In this document: piece after piece, positions 13,001 to 25,000 of the stretch
How positions within the stretch are numbered: position 1 is the stretch's first letter
Layout of the letters: every line of letters starts with the position of its first letter
DNA from: Pegoplata infirma
Taxonomy: Eukaryota > Arthropoda > Insecta > Diptera > Anthomyiidae
Length of the DNA: 64,000 nucleotides
Assembly (NCBI GenBank): GCA_963921195.1
Contig: OY992536.1
Span: 319,627,038 to 319,691,037, forward strand
Direction of reading: 5' to 3'
Made by a program: the position numbers and the translations under genes
The notes under the pieces: generated by a model
What the model saw: the letters and a program-made list of their open reading frames with translations, nothing else
Databases searched by the model: none
What the model was told of the DNA's origin: nothing

Positions 13001-16000
13001 CTTTGAATTACAAGTAGAATCTTCTAATTACAAGTTGAATATTCGAATCTTCTTTTGTGAACTACATCTGTAAATGGTTTTATTTTAAATAATCTTTAAA
13101 TTTTATTATTTAAAATTTTTGTTTGTAATTTTAGCACAAACTGATACACCTCGCCGTGCCAAAAAACGTCGTAGTGCTGATAAAGCTGCCAATATTGTGA
13201 GTAGAATTTGTGGATTATTCACGAGTCTTTTAGCACATGTCATACATAAAACTTGAAAAGTGATCTATTATTTTTTTCGAAATTATAATTTTTTTTCCTT
13301 CTTGCCTAATTTGAATTTTCTTTTGTAATTATTTTCATTTTCTTATTGATCTCATTTAAATAATGAATTAAACGAAATTTTTAAATATGATCACTTTTCA
13401 AACATTTAAATTTTCTATACATCATAAAAAATGTAAAATTCATCAAAAAAATCATTATAAAAACATATTTTGTATTATAAAAATATTTCAAAAGGTTCAT
13501 TTCATAATAAATCATTATCATGAAAATACTCACATTTTGGGTAATGACATCATAGCATCCTCCTCATATGAAAAGGTATTTTTTTTTAAATGTTTGTATT
13601 GTTCTCTCTTAAAAAAATCATTATCAAACCCATGACCTTTTAAAATCCTCTTGTCAAAAATTAATAGTTTAGTTAAAATGTTTGTATATAAACATTAGCA
13701 AAAAGATATAAATTTATCAAAAATCTTTAAGCGAATCACAAAAAAAAAAAAAAAATCAAATCAAACCAAATTTAAAATCTAACATTCCTTAAAAATATTT
13801 CATTTAAAAAATATCAGGAGGAACGTCAAAAACGTTTACAAGACATTGAAAACAATCGTCAGGATCGCCAAAGCAAACGCCGCCAGCAACGTTATCAACA
13901 AACTCAAAACTTTTATAAATCTCTACATATGTTACAAGCGAATAATTTGTTACGTGAAGCCGATGAAAATACTCCATTTGAGGATTATTCCATATTCCTA
14001 TATCGCCAGCAGGCTCCAGAATTTAATGATCGTGTCAAGGAATTGGAAAGAAAATTACTGTATCCCGTAAGAGAAGAAGAATAATTGATGATGATGATGA
14101 TGCATGTGCCATGCAAATTGAGTGTTTTTGATAATGTTTGGCTAAAAAATTTTTTTCGAAATTTCGTTTTGTTTGTTTAAATGTTTTCTAACAAACAGCT
14201 GAACTCTTTGAATAATTCATAACAATTTGTGTTAACTAATTTTAATAAACTGCAACTTTTTGAAATAAATTGATTTTATTGTTGTCGCAACCCTACTTTA
14301 AATAGGAATCGATTAATAGTATTTTTTAGATTTTAGTGCGCTTAATCAATTGTTAGAGTTCTTTTTTTTATTGCAATTTGAAATTTTAGAATAGTTTTAG
14401 AATTTGCAACATTGCTTTTTTAAATAAATTAATGTTATACATAACTAAAAAAAGTCACAAACTTTTTATACAAAAAAATACAAAAATTTTAATCCAAAAA
14501 CTTTGAAAATTTTTATGAGACCCGAATTAGATTTAATCTACTGATATCTGGTCTAAACTGATCAATAAAATTAATTTAAGTCGTATCTGATCAGATCTCA
14601 TATTTGGTTTCCAATTTTGAGATGTGTCCAGATACAATCATTCATCAGATCTTACTAGTTCCCGAAATTGGGGTTCAACATTTAACATCTGATCGGATAT
14701 TACATAATATAATTTGAAACGAGCAAACCAGAATAGTTTGTATGAATGGGTCAGAGCAAAGGTAATCAATTTTTACACACAAGGAGTTTCCAAAACCACC
14801 CAGTTTCGCCGTTCCTGATCATTAACCATAGATTAAAAAAAAAATATTTTCAAAATAGTTTCGCGATATCACCATTTGAAATTTTAATTGACATATCCAG
14901 TTGTCCCATGCTTATGTGCTTAAGTCAAACGTTCATTTGAACTTATTTTAAGTACAGAGCTTGGTTTAGTTTTTCAGGGGGGAAACTTTGCCCCTGGTCG
15001 GCTTTTGCTCAAATACAAACTTAACCAGCTATGGCCAAAATAAATTTTAGTGCCAAGCTCTTTTTGACAGCATGCGATATCGCAATTTAAAATTTTGATG
15101 AAATTGTCGGGTTTCCCGTGTTCATTTGCTTAAGCCGAACTTTCATTTGGATTTATTTTGAGCCCAAAAATATATTCCTTTACATCCTGCGCTCAAAGTA
15201 AAAAAAAAAACAAAAAATTTTTTTTTCAGAGGTTGGTTTAAATCTACAAGAGGGAAAATTTTTTCCCTGGTCGGCTTTTGCCCATATGGTCAGGTAAGGT
15301 TAAGAGGTTGACGTAATGTCCATAATATCAGATCCTGATACCTCGTGGAAAGGGGGTTAGGGGGGAGTGGATGTTGGGCTTCTTTTTACAATAGTTTAAG
15401 TTCTTCTGTCTTCTGTCTAGCATGACAATTAAAGTCCACACATGTGTTTCATCAAATTTACTCAGCCTAATATATTTTAACATCTTCTACGGTTTAATCC
15501 CTCTAAGTTCCTACATAGTCTGAAAGAAATAAAATCCAAAACAATTAAATCGAGTGCGAGATAGTGCATGGCACTGACAAAGATAATAGAATGAATCTTC
15601 CACTGTCTCTTCGTCCCCGAACCATCTGCACAAGTCATCTCTAATTACATAAGTATGGCCTGTAGTCAATACTTAGATCTGCTTTTTATACTCTACACCA
15701 ATGGTTCTCAAACGGTGGGTCGCGACCCCCTAGGGGGTCGTGGCAGAGCTTCAGGGGGGCCGTGAACAAATTTGTTAAAACCATAAATTTTGGTAAATTT
15801 AAAAAAAAAAAATTAATTGTTGTGTAATATAAATATACAAATACTTTTATTAAAGAAAAATATTTTTTCCATCACTCAAGGTCCCTCCGTAATCACTGTA
15901 CAGTTGTTGATTTCTCGGGATGTTTAACACTTACTTTTAAAGTGTTTTGGCAGAGTCTGGGATCTGACAGTCGTTTTCTATTAACTTTTCAATACTGATT

Positions 16001-19000
16001 CCGAATCTGGGTGCCAAATTTTTCTTGTACGTTAGATTTTTGAGAAAATTAAAGGCGAAGTTCACAATAACGCATTCTTGTGCATTTTAAAGAGCTTTGT
16101 TTGTGAAATTTTCGGATGCGTCTGAGATCTGACCACTTTTTTCGATTTGCATTTTAATGCTGATTCCAAATCTGGATCCGAATAACGGATCTAGATTCGT
16201 GATCGAATAAAATTTCGATCAATACCAAACATTGGTACATAATTTTGAAAAAAAAACTATCATTACTCCAAATTGGATTTTAAATGCTTTCTTGATAAAC
16301 ATTTTTTCATTTCTGATTAGGTTTAACTGGTGTTTTTCTTTTATTTTCGGAAATAAAAAATCGATGAAGATAGTAAGTTTCGATATGAAATGCCGTAGTT
16401 CGGGACCTGGTTTGCAAATTTTTGAGAAAATTAAGGTCAAAGTTTACAAAAATTGTGTTTTATTTTTTTAGAAGTTTTTTACTTGAAATTTTTGGTATGC
16501 GTCTGGGATCTGACCACACGGTTTCGATTAATCTTTCAATGCTGCTTCTGAATTTGGTTTCCAAATTTGTCCATTCCATTTCCAGGTTTTTGAAAAAAAC
16601 TGAAAGTTCACGTTAATATTTTTTTTTTTTGGGGTCGCGAAAAATTTTAAATGTTGAAAAGGGGTCGCAAAGCAAAAGTTAGTGAGAAGCTCTGCTCTAC
16701 ACCACACTGTGGTACAGGGTGTAATGAGTTTGTGCTGATGTTTGCAACTACCCGAAATATTGGTCCAAGACCCACTTTTAAGTATACCGAATCACTTTTT
16801 AAATCGATTTAGCGATGTTCGTCCGTCTGTCTGGCTGTCCATGTAAACGGTGTTAACACGATACAGGACGCAATTTTTAATCAATTGACTTGAAAATTGA
16901 AACTTAAGCCGCTCTTCGCCCAAGGAAAAAATCGGTCCATGTTTAGACCTAGCTCCCATTCAAAGGTACTCGTTAATTTTAGCTCAAATGGCTCTAACCG
17001 TATTATAATAGATAAAAATTTTGTATTCATTAATCATCGGACCAGTTCTTCTTGTAGCACCCATACAAACTTCCTTCCCGATATTGACATTATTCCTTCA
17101 AATTTCATGAAAATATAAAATATTTAATTAAAACTTTGTTTGTGTGTGTTTAACGCGTACTTTAATAACCTAATCAAATCTGATTATAATCGGACCGTTT
17201 TTGGACTTAGGCCCGTATGAAAATTTCGGCCGATATTCAGTTAAACCGCTTTATTGGCAATAAATTAAAGCCTTTTTGACTTAAATTTGGTTTTTTACAC
17301 TTATTAGAGATTTGCCAAAAGATATACCCAATCGGTCTATGTTTGAACTTGGCACCCATTTTCCGGGAAACACTGGTGAAGGGTATTATATGGTCGGTCT
17401 TAACCGACTATGATTTTCTTACTTGTTCCATATGAAGACGCGTTTTTTGAACACATTTTTCGCCGCGAGATCACAGAGCCTTCGTGTCGATACAGTCGTG
17501 TCTGCGTTTCCATTTTGAATTTTTTTGGCGTTCAAAATACTTAATGATCTTCATATAAATTGCGTTTGATGGTAGAATTGCGCCCATACGAGCTAGCTCG
17601 TCCGCTTTTTCATTTTGTGGAATATTTTTATAACCCTTTACTACAAGTAGCATATTCAAATGATATTTAAAAATCGGAAAGAGCGTACTGCGGAACAATT
17701 TCAAAAATAATGCTTTAACTAATGATATCGTATGATATAAACAATAAATTTATGGCTGGGATTTTTAAGCTTTGAAGAAAAATTAAAATAACTTAAACTA
17801 ATATTTTGAGTGTTGTTTCGTTTCGTTCGTTACCATTGTTCTTTATTTAATTAATCTTTTGTTATTATTTGTTAATTTTAAACTTTAATTTCATTAATTT
17901 TATTACTAAATTTTATAATTTCTCTTTTCGTTCTTTTTTTTTTAATCCCTAATTTACCTATTCTTTAATACATTTTTGTTTCCTTACTGTCAAAATTAAA
18001 AATAACAACACACAAAACAAAAATATTCCAATACACTTTATAATACCAACAAAACATACTTTTTTTCCATCCATTTACACTTATCCTCTTCCATTTCAAA
18101 CCTTATTTCCAAACCTTGTCCCGGATGAAATCAAAACCCATTTAATTTGAAATTCGTTACCCTCGAAACCTCTTGAAACCAAAAACAAAACCAAAAAAAC
18201 AGGATCGTGATCGCAGTGATATACCTTCCGCCTTACCCCGTAATGTAGATGAACAATTTAGTGATCGCATCAAAAATATGGAACAACGTATAACATCACG
18301 CAATGCCTATGGTACTGATAAGAAACCTAAAGATTTAATGCGTGCCATTGGTAAAATCGATAGTACGGATTGGAATGTTCGCGAAATTGAAAAGAAAATT
18401 GAACAGTCGAAAAAAACAGAAGTTCATGGTCCTAAAGGTCGCGAAAAAGTACCCAAATGGAGTCGAGAACAATTTCAGGCGAGACAACATAAAATGTCAA
18501 AACCCATGAGACAAGATTCATCAGAAGACAAATTCAAGGAAATTGATCAAACTATAAAAAATCTCGATAAACAATTAAAAGAGGGTAATGTGTTGGAAGT
18601 GGGTAAAGTTGCTTCCATAGCGGGACAATTTGTTAAACGTGATGATACTTCGGAAGAAAAGAATCCTCCTACCGTAGTACCAAAATCAGTGAGTACCATC
18701 TATCCAAATCGTTAACACAAAAAAATAAACACACATTTTTTTGTTAATTTCGTATGTCTATTTTAGTTTTCTTTATCATTTTCTTTATGTTTTTTTCAAT
18801 GACCCAATTATAATTTTGTAAATTTATCATATTCATTTTATTGAATCTCTTCGGATCATTAAAAATTCATTGATCTTAAGTAACGACATTCATTAAAAAT
18901 AATTATTAAAAACGATATAAATTTATGAAATTGTTGCTGTTTTTTTAAGTATTTTGTTTATTTTTTATTAATATTTATTTTTATTAAACCTCCTCTCTAC

Positions 19001-22000
19001 AGAGTTCTAAAGTGGCTTTAGCCTTTAAGAAACAAGCTGCCTCCGAAAAATGTCATTTCTGCAAGCAGACTGTTTATCTTATGGAAAAACTTCAATGTGA
19101 AAATTTGGTTATGCATCGTGGTTGTCTTAAATGTCACCATTGTCATACCAATCTACGTTTAGGTGCCTATGCTTTTGATCGTGATGATCCAAATGGACGT
19201 TTTTATTGTACTCAACATTTTAGATTACCAGCCAAAGCTATACGACCTGTGGTTCGTAAGCCTGGACAAAGGGTAAGAATAAAATTAGTAGTTTTTTAAC
19301 TTAAGTTTTTGGCTCCCAACGTGGGGAACAGTAGGAAAATTCTTAAGATTAAATTTATTATAAAATTTTAATCAACGAAACTATTTTTTTTTTAATCATA
19401 CATTTTCTCCATTTACAGAAATCTACACAACAACAGCAACAAGATGCTGCAGCTGCTGTCGCTTCAACTGCCAAAACTCCAATTTCATCATATGTTGTTA
19501 ATAGTGAATCCGGCGATGAACCCCGCACACCTGATAAACGTGGCCCTGTCGATAATGTTGCCAAATTGGATCTATTGGAACGCGGACAAACTCCCGAACG
19601 CATTGAATTCGAAAATACTGATGCCATGTCAGATGGTGAACCTTCCGAAGAACATATCATTGATGAACATGAATGGTCAGGTCGTAATTTCTTACCTGAA
19701 TCAAATAATGATTCAGAATCTGATCTCTCAAGTTCAGATGAATCAGATACTGAATCTGATTCGGAAATGTTCGAAGAAGCTAACGATTCACCATTGGGTG
19801 CTCAAACTTTACAACTGGCTTCGGATTGGATTGGCAAACAGAACTATACGGATAGTGATGATTCGGATGATTTTTATGATTCAAGTGAGGGTATGGCAGG
19901 TGAGTTAAGATAATACGATTTGTTAAACTCCATGCAGGCAAAAGGATTCAAGTCGATCCGCAATCATCTATCCCGTGATTTGTGAAAACGGAACATATTA
20001 CTAATACGTCTTACAATGCTTATCACGTGACAGGTGAAAATAAGACTTATCACTTACTGTCTCTTAAATACTCATCCCGTAACTGGAGACAATAGGACAT
20101 ACATATTAAAATTTTCTAAGTCACGAAAAAAAATTTTAGATTTTGTAAGTCTCAGATACATTTTTTTGTTGGAGTAAAAAATTTCATAAAAAATTATTTT
20201 AGAAGTTTATTTTCAAAAACTTCTTATTTTGTTTTAAAATTGTTTTTTTTTGGGTAAAACTGATTCGGTTTTCTTGGATTAGTATCATTACTAGATTATG
20301 TAAGGCCCTATGTAGTTAAGAATTAATTGGAATTATAGGGTAATTGTAATATCCTTAAATATGTTATAGATTTAGAAGAAGCTTTAGCCTTTCCTAAAAA
20401 CTCTATTATTGTGGTTTGTTTCGGGAGTTATTGTTTTCTATTCGATACAGTTTTTCCATCTGGCCAGTCACGCTTAAGTCCTGTTGGAATTGATATATTG
20501 GTATATTAAACATTCTCCGGAAACTTTGAACTATCTGTTTCTTCCTTTTACTCACCATGATCATCTTCTTCGTCGGGTAGTTTCGGCCAAGGATAGTCAT
20601 CGGTTATTACAATATTACTAAGATTATCGGGTTTTTCGGGAACATCTTCTATTTTTGGTAAATTCAATTTTTTTGGCATAGGAGCTATTATAGGTTTACT
20701 ATCTAACATTTCTATAAATGCAAATGAACTACGTCGAGTTGTTTGTGTGGATGTAGTAGCTGAAATCTCCAAAGGTTTTGTCATAGGCTCGATTAGTAGC
20801 TGAACTTTGTATTGAACTTCTTCTTAAATCGCGGGGACTTTGTTTAGATGGAGTTGGTAATGGTGTAGATTTTTTGGAACTATCTTTTAAAGAGGATGAG
20901 GATTGTGGTAGTTTTGATTTTCCATTACTTGATATTGTTTATCACGTTGTATTAAAGCCTGTCTGCGTTCCAATTCAAATTCTTGTATCAAACGTTTTTG
21001 AGAAGCTTCCGTATTAAGATCGATGTTGTTAAGTAATTTAATAGAGGTGGTTGTGGATTTTTTCTCGGATACTTAAAGAGTTTTCAGAACCAACTGATGA
21101 CGTTACTGAATTGACATTTTGTCTGCAGCTTCCAATATATGTTTATTTTGACTTATGTTGTGAATAATCTTGAGTTTGATATTTTGGAATTTCGTCTTCA
21201 TTAGATTTGTGTTCTTGTTCAATTTTCTTTTGTGTTGCTGAATCTTCAACAGATGCTTATATTTTTTTTAACTAGCAGTCAGTTCTATTTTTAAAGTTTA
21301 TTTCACTTTTATGGATCCTAGTTTAAATACAACTTTAGTAGCATTTGTTGGTATTGTGATTTTACGTCGTAGCGACATAGGATTACTTGACATCATTTTC
21401 CATTCCAGAAATGTTTCTCTTGATTTAAATTTGTTTAGGTCTATTTGTTCGACTGTTAAACTTGTCCTATCTTTAGTCTTACAAGACATGGATACACTTT
21501 CCGAATCATCTTCATGTAATGACTCCTTACTTGGTGACAAATGCCTTAAAACCTTGGTAAACTTCATAACATTTTCGTGAGCCTTATTAATTTGGAAACC
21601 GTCATTAAGGGAATGCGTAACTATCAATGAATAACACAGCTCAACATGAAAATGCGTATTGGATTCTGGTAAGTGATATAGGTAGTGTTTGTTGCGCTGA
21701 TTCCAAATCTGCAACCCAGATATGTCTACCACATCACTATTTTGAGTTATTCGCGGTTAAAGTGCCGAAAAAGGCCATTTTGGACCCTTTTTGAAAGCTT
21801 ATAATATAAGATCCTTACATGCGATTGACTTGGTATTGAGCTCATTCAAAAGTATGTAATTTTCTCTATAAGACAAGATAAAATGTTCTCAGAATTTAAT
21901 TTTCTAAAATGGTAAAAAAATCGTTAACAAAAAACCTTCCATTTTTTAAATATTTAATTTATTTACACAGTGTTTTTTAACAAATTTTCATACAAATACA

Positions 22001-25000
22001 CACGTAAATATTAGATTTAAAGCACTTTTGGCTAATGATTTTTTCACTATTATAAAAAATTAAATTCCAAGAAGATTTGATTTTGTCTTAAAGAGAAAAT
22101 TACGCACTTTCGAATAAGCTTGATATCAAGTCATTCGTATGTCAGGATCTTATTTTATAGGACCTCAAAAATGGCCAAAATGGGCCTTTTTTAACACTTA
22201 AACCGCGATCTTCTCAAAATTGTGATGTGATAGAAAAATTTGAGTGACCGTTTTGGAATCGGGAAACCAAAACCTATAAACTTTTTTTGGTTTCATTCAA
22301 AACGCAGCGACAAACCTCAGATTTGTAGAGCGGTGTAATTGGAAGACTTTGGTTCAGTTTTTTTTTCAAATGAGAAGAATTTTATAATCTTTCCTGGGTA
22401 ATCTAAAGATGATCCTCAGTATTATTAACTTTTACAGAAATTACTTCTTAATCTCTGTTGAAATTTCCTGGTATATCTATTTCATCATATATATCCTGTT
22501 CATCTCTTTCCTAAGATTGTACTCTATCTATTATATCGATATTCATATCTTTATTTAGTTCATTTTGCTGCTCCTTATTAAAAGGAGATCTGGAAGTTAT
22601 TGCTATCAGTTCATCATTAGAATCAAATTCTACATTAACCAACATTTCATCGGAAAATTGACTTAACAATTTTTCTATGCTTTCATTTTCAGAGAAACCA
22701 CGCAGTTGTACGGTTATTGGTTGTACGCTAGGACTTTTTACTTATGGAGGTGCATAAGGAATCTGTATCGTAGTTATCGGTGTTCATGATTGGTTTAAGT
22801 GAATTATCGTTACGCATCACATTTTCCATACTTTCAGTTTGTGAAGATTGAGATAATTTACGTGATTGTGTTGAAGATTTAGAATCTCGTCGGAAATTTG
22901 TGATATTATCGGTTTTCACAAAATCTTCAATGTTGTCATAATTCAATTCCAATTTTTGTGATTGTGAATTTTGAGGTAATTTATGAGATTGTGTAGAAGA
23001 TTGAGACTCCTTTCGGGAATTTTTTAAATTATTATTTCCCGAGTAAAAATTTTCTGGTCTAATCATATATAATTTGATACAATCTTATATGAGTTAATAT
23101 GCTTCCGTATAAATTTATATAAAATTTTATCTATCACTTTGATACGGTTGATCCACTTTATATGGTTAGATATTGCTCCATATATGATTAGATTCGTATT
23201 TTGGTTTTGCTCATCAAATTATATAACAATAGATATTATAAGATCAATTTGATCTAATTAGATTTGACCAAATTCAGGATCAAATTGTATCAATTTTTAT
23301 ATTTTTTGATCTAAAGTAATACAATTAGATATTATTTGATACAACCATTTTACGGATCAAATTAGATCTATTTAGTAAAATTAGCATAATATTTTTACTA
23401 GGGTTGTCATAAAGTCTTCAATGTTGTCATAATTTAAATCCAAATTTTCTGATTGTAGAGATTGTCTACGAGATTGAAGCGAAGATTGAGAGTCATTTGT
23501 TACCAAACCTTCGCTGTTGACTAGTTTTTCGTAATCTGCTACTGCAAATTCTAATTTTTCAGTTAATGATGATCTACGAGACTGAAGACTTGTTTGAGAA
23601 CCACGTCGAGAACTATTTAATGAACCAAATTTGGGTAAATTTTTTATATCCTCCACAGCAGGACGTTTATTATCCAAAGTGTTTTACGAATCTATAGTCT
23701 TAATGTCAGTTTCTTTCGCTTGAATTTTTATTTCGCTTTCCTGCTCTTTTGTCTTGACTTCCTCATCTTTAGTCGTAGTTAAAATTTCCTGTTTTATGGT
23801 TGCCTTTTCCAATTCATCATGAGAATCGGAAAATTGATTTAACAATTTTTCTATGCTTTCATTTTCAGAGCAACCACGCAGTTGTACGGTTATTGGTTGT
23901 ACGCTAGGACTATTTACTTATGGAGGCATCTATAAGGAATCTATTTTGTTGGAATATTGGGAATTTTGTAGTAATCGGTGTTTATAATTTGTTTTAATAA
24001 ATTATCATTTCGTATCACATTTCCCATACTTTCAGTTTGCGAAGACTGAAATATCTTAGAAGATTGTGTTATTAGTTTTCATAAATTCTTCTACTTTACC
24101 TTTTATTTCGCTTTCCTATTCTTTTGTCTAGATTTCCTAATCTTAAGTAGTTGATACCGTTTCCTGTTTTATGGTTGCCTTTTCCAGTTCTTCTTTGTTA
24201 GGAAATGATAGTGTTTCCTTGACTATTTTACCTGGCGATTGTTTGTTCATACTTATCAAAGCTAATTCTTCTAAGGAAGTATAAATTATAGGCTAATTAG
24301 GTATTGTAATTGGTTGTAGTTTATTTTCTGGTGATTTTTTTTTCCATTCTGATCAGAAAATGCCTTAAATTTTTTTAGCTTTGAAGCATTTGGTTTCTTA
24401 TGACATGTCACATGACATATCAAGGACCTTTTTTTCCTGCAGGGATATTTCAAATATCTAACACTTAAAATTATTTTAATTTTTTTTTGTAGACGATGGC
24501 AAAGATGATACTGAAGGTGAAGAATTTGAAAAAGCTCGAGAATTACGACGTGAAGAAGTTCGTTTACCACCTTTACCTGCAAATTTGCCCACAGATACTG
24601 AAACAGAGGTAAATATTCAATTTACAAATCATTTTTTTTATAAAATTATTTAATAAAAAACCTTAAAATTTTTTCTTTAAATCATACGCACATCATCACC
24701 AAAAAAAAAATAATTTTCAAAAATTACACTTTTACCCATTTAAAAAATTAAAATTACACATTTTACATAATGGTGTTGGTTTCATTTCATTAAAACAAAT
24801 TAAAACACAAAATTATTTTAGGTCGTATCAACTAGTGAAAATAATCAAACTCCTTTAAATAATAAAGATATTAATGAAAATAAAGAATCGCAAATTTTGG
24901 AAACTGAAGTTAAATCACCAGAAGTTTCCAAAACTAAAGAACCGGAAATTAAAGAAGATCCCAACCAAGGCAAAGAAATGGAAGCAAAATCAGCCGAACT

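Larger units (their letters stand above)
9715..13045. repeat. 21-bp GATCAATTGTAATTCGAAAAA satellite with a strand flip
   Basis: Tandem degenerate copies of GATCAATTGTAATTCGAAAAA fill intron 5. From 9715 to about 11520 copies read in this direction; from about 11527 to 13045 they read as the reverse complement. Three copies of the CCTCC dispersed repeat interrupt the array. The unit contains the palindromes CAATTG and TTCGAA. Confidence 0.9.
20255..24345 (-). pseudogene. Inverted, decayed partial copy of the Mical giant exon
   Basis: Read on the minus strand, this intron repeats about 3.1 kb of the giant exon (27655-30748) in order. Its translated pieces keep recognisable blocks such as [28 protein letters not shown] and [12 protein letters not shown], but the frame is broken by stops and frameshifts. 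A segment matching 28884-29296 is missing, with a foldback element at the break; a MITE is inserted at 23038-23403; and at about 23820-24345 a second, partial copy of 27655-28610 follows. There is no splice signal or start to suggest expression as protein. It sits directly upstream of, and opposite to, the intact exon. Confidence 0.9.

Noticed and set aside
9715..13045. CRISPR-like array
   Set aside because: Units are contiguous and degenerate without unique spacers, in an intron of an animal gene. It is a satellite.
18173..18202. ATG at 18173 as the true start of an independent protein
   Set aside because: The ten codons before the AAACAG acceptor are low-complexity Lys/Thr/Pro intron sequence; the conserved reading starts at 18203 in phase with exon 7.
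20548..23677. Minus-strand ORFs of the pseudo-copy as a working antisense gene
   Set aside because: The frames are broken several times and lack start and splice signals; they match the giant exon only as decayed pieces.
20255..24345. Inverted copy as a pure assembly error
   Set aside because: The copy differs by many substitutions, frameshifts and two private element insertions, which a duplicated assembly contig would not show. Long reads should still confirm it.
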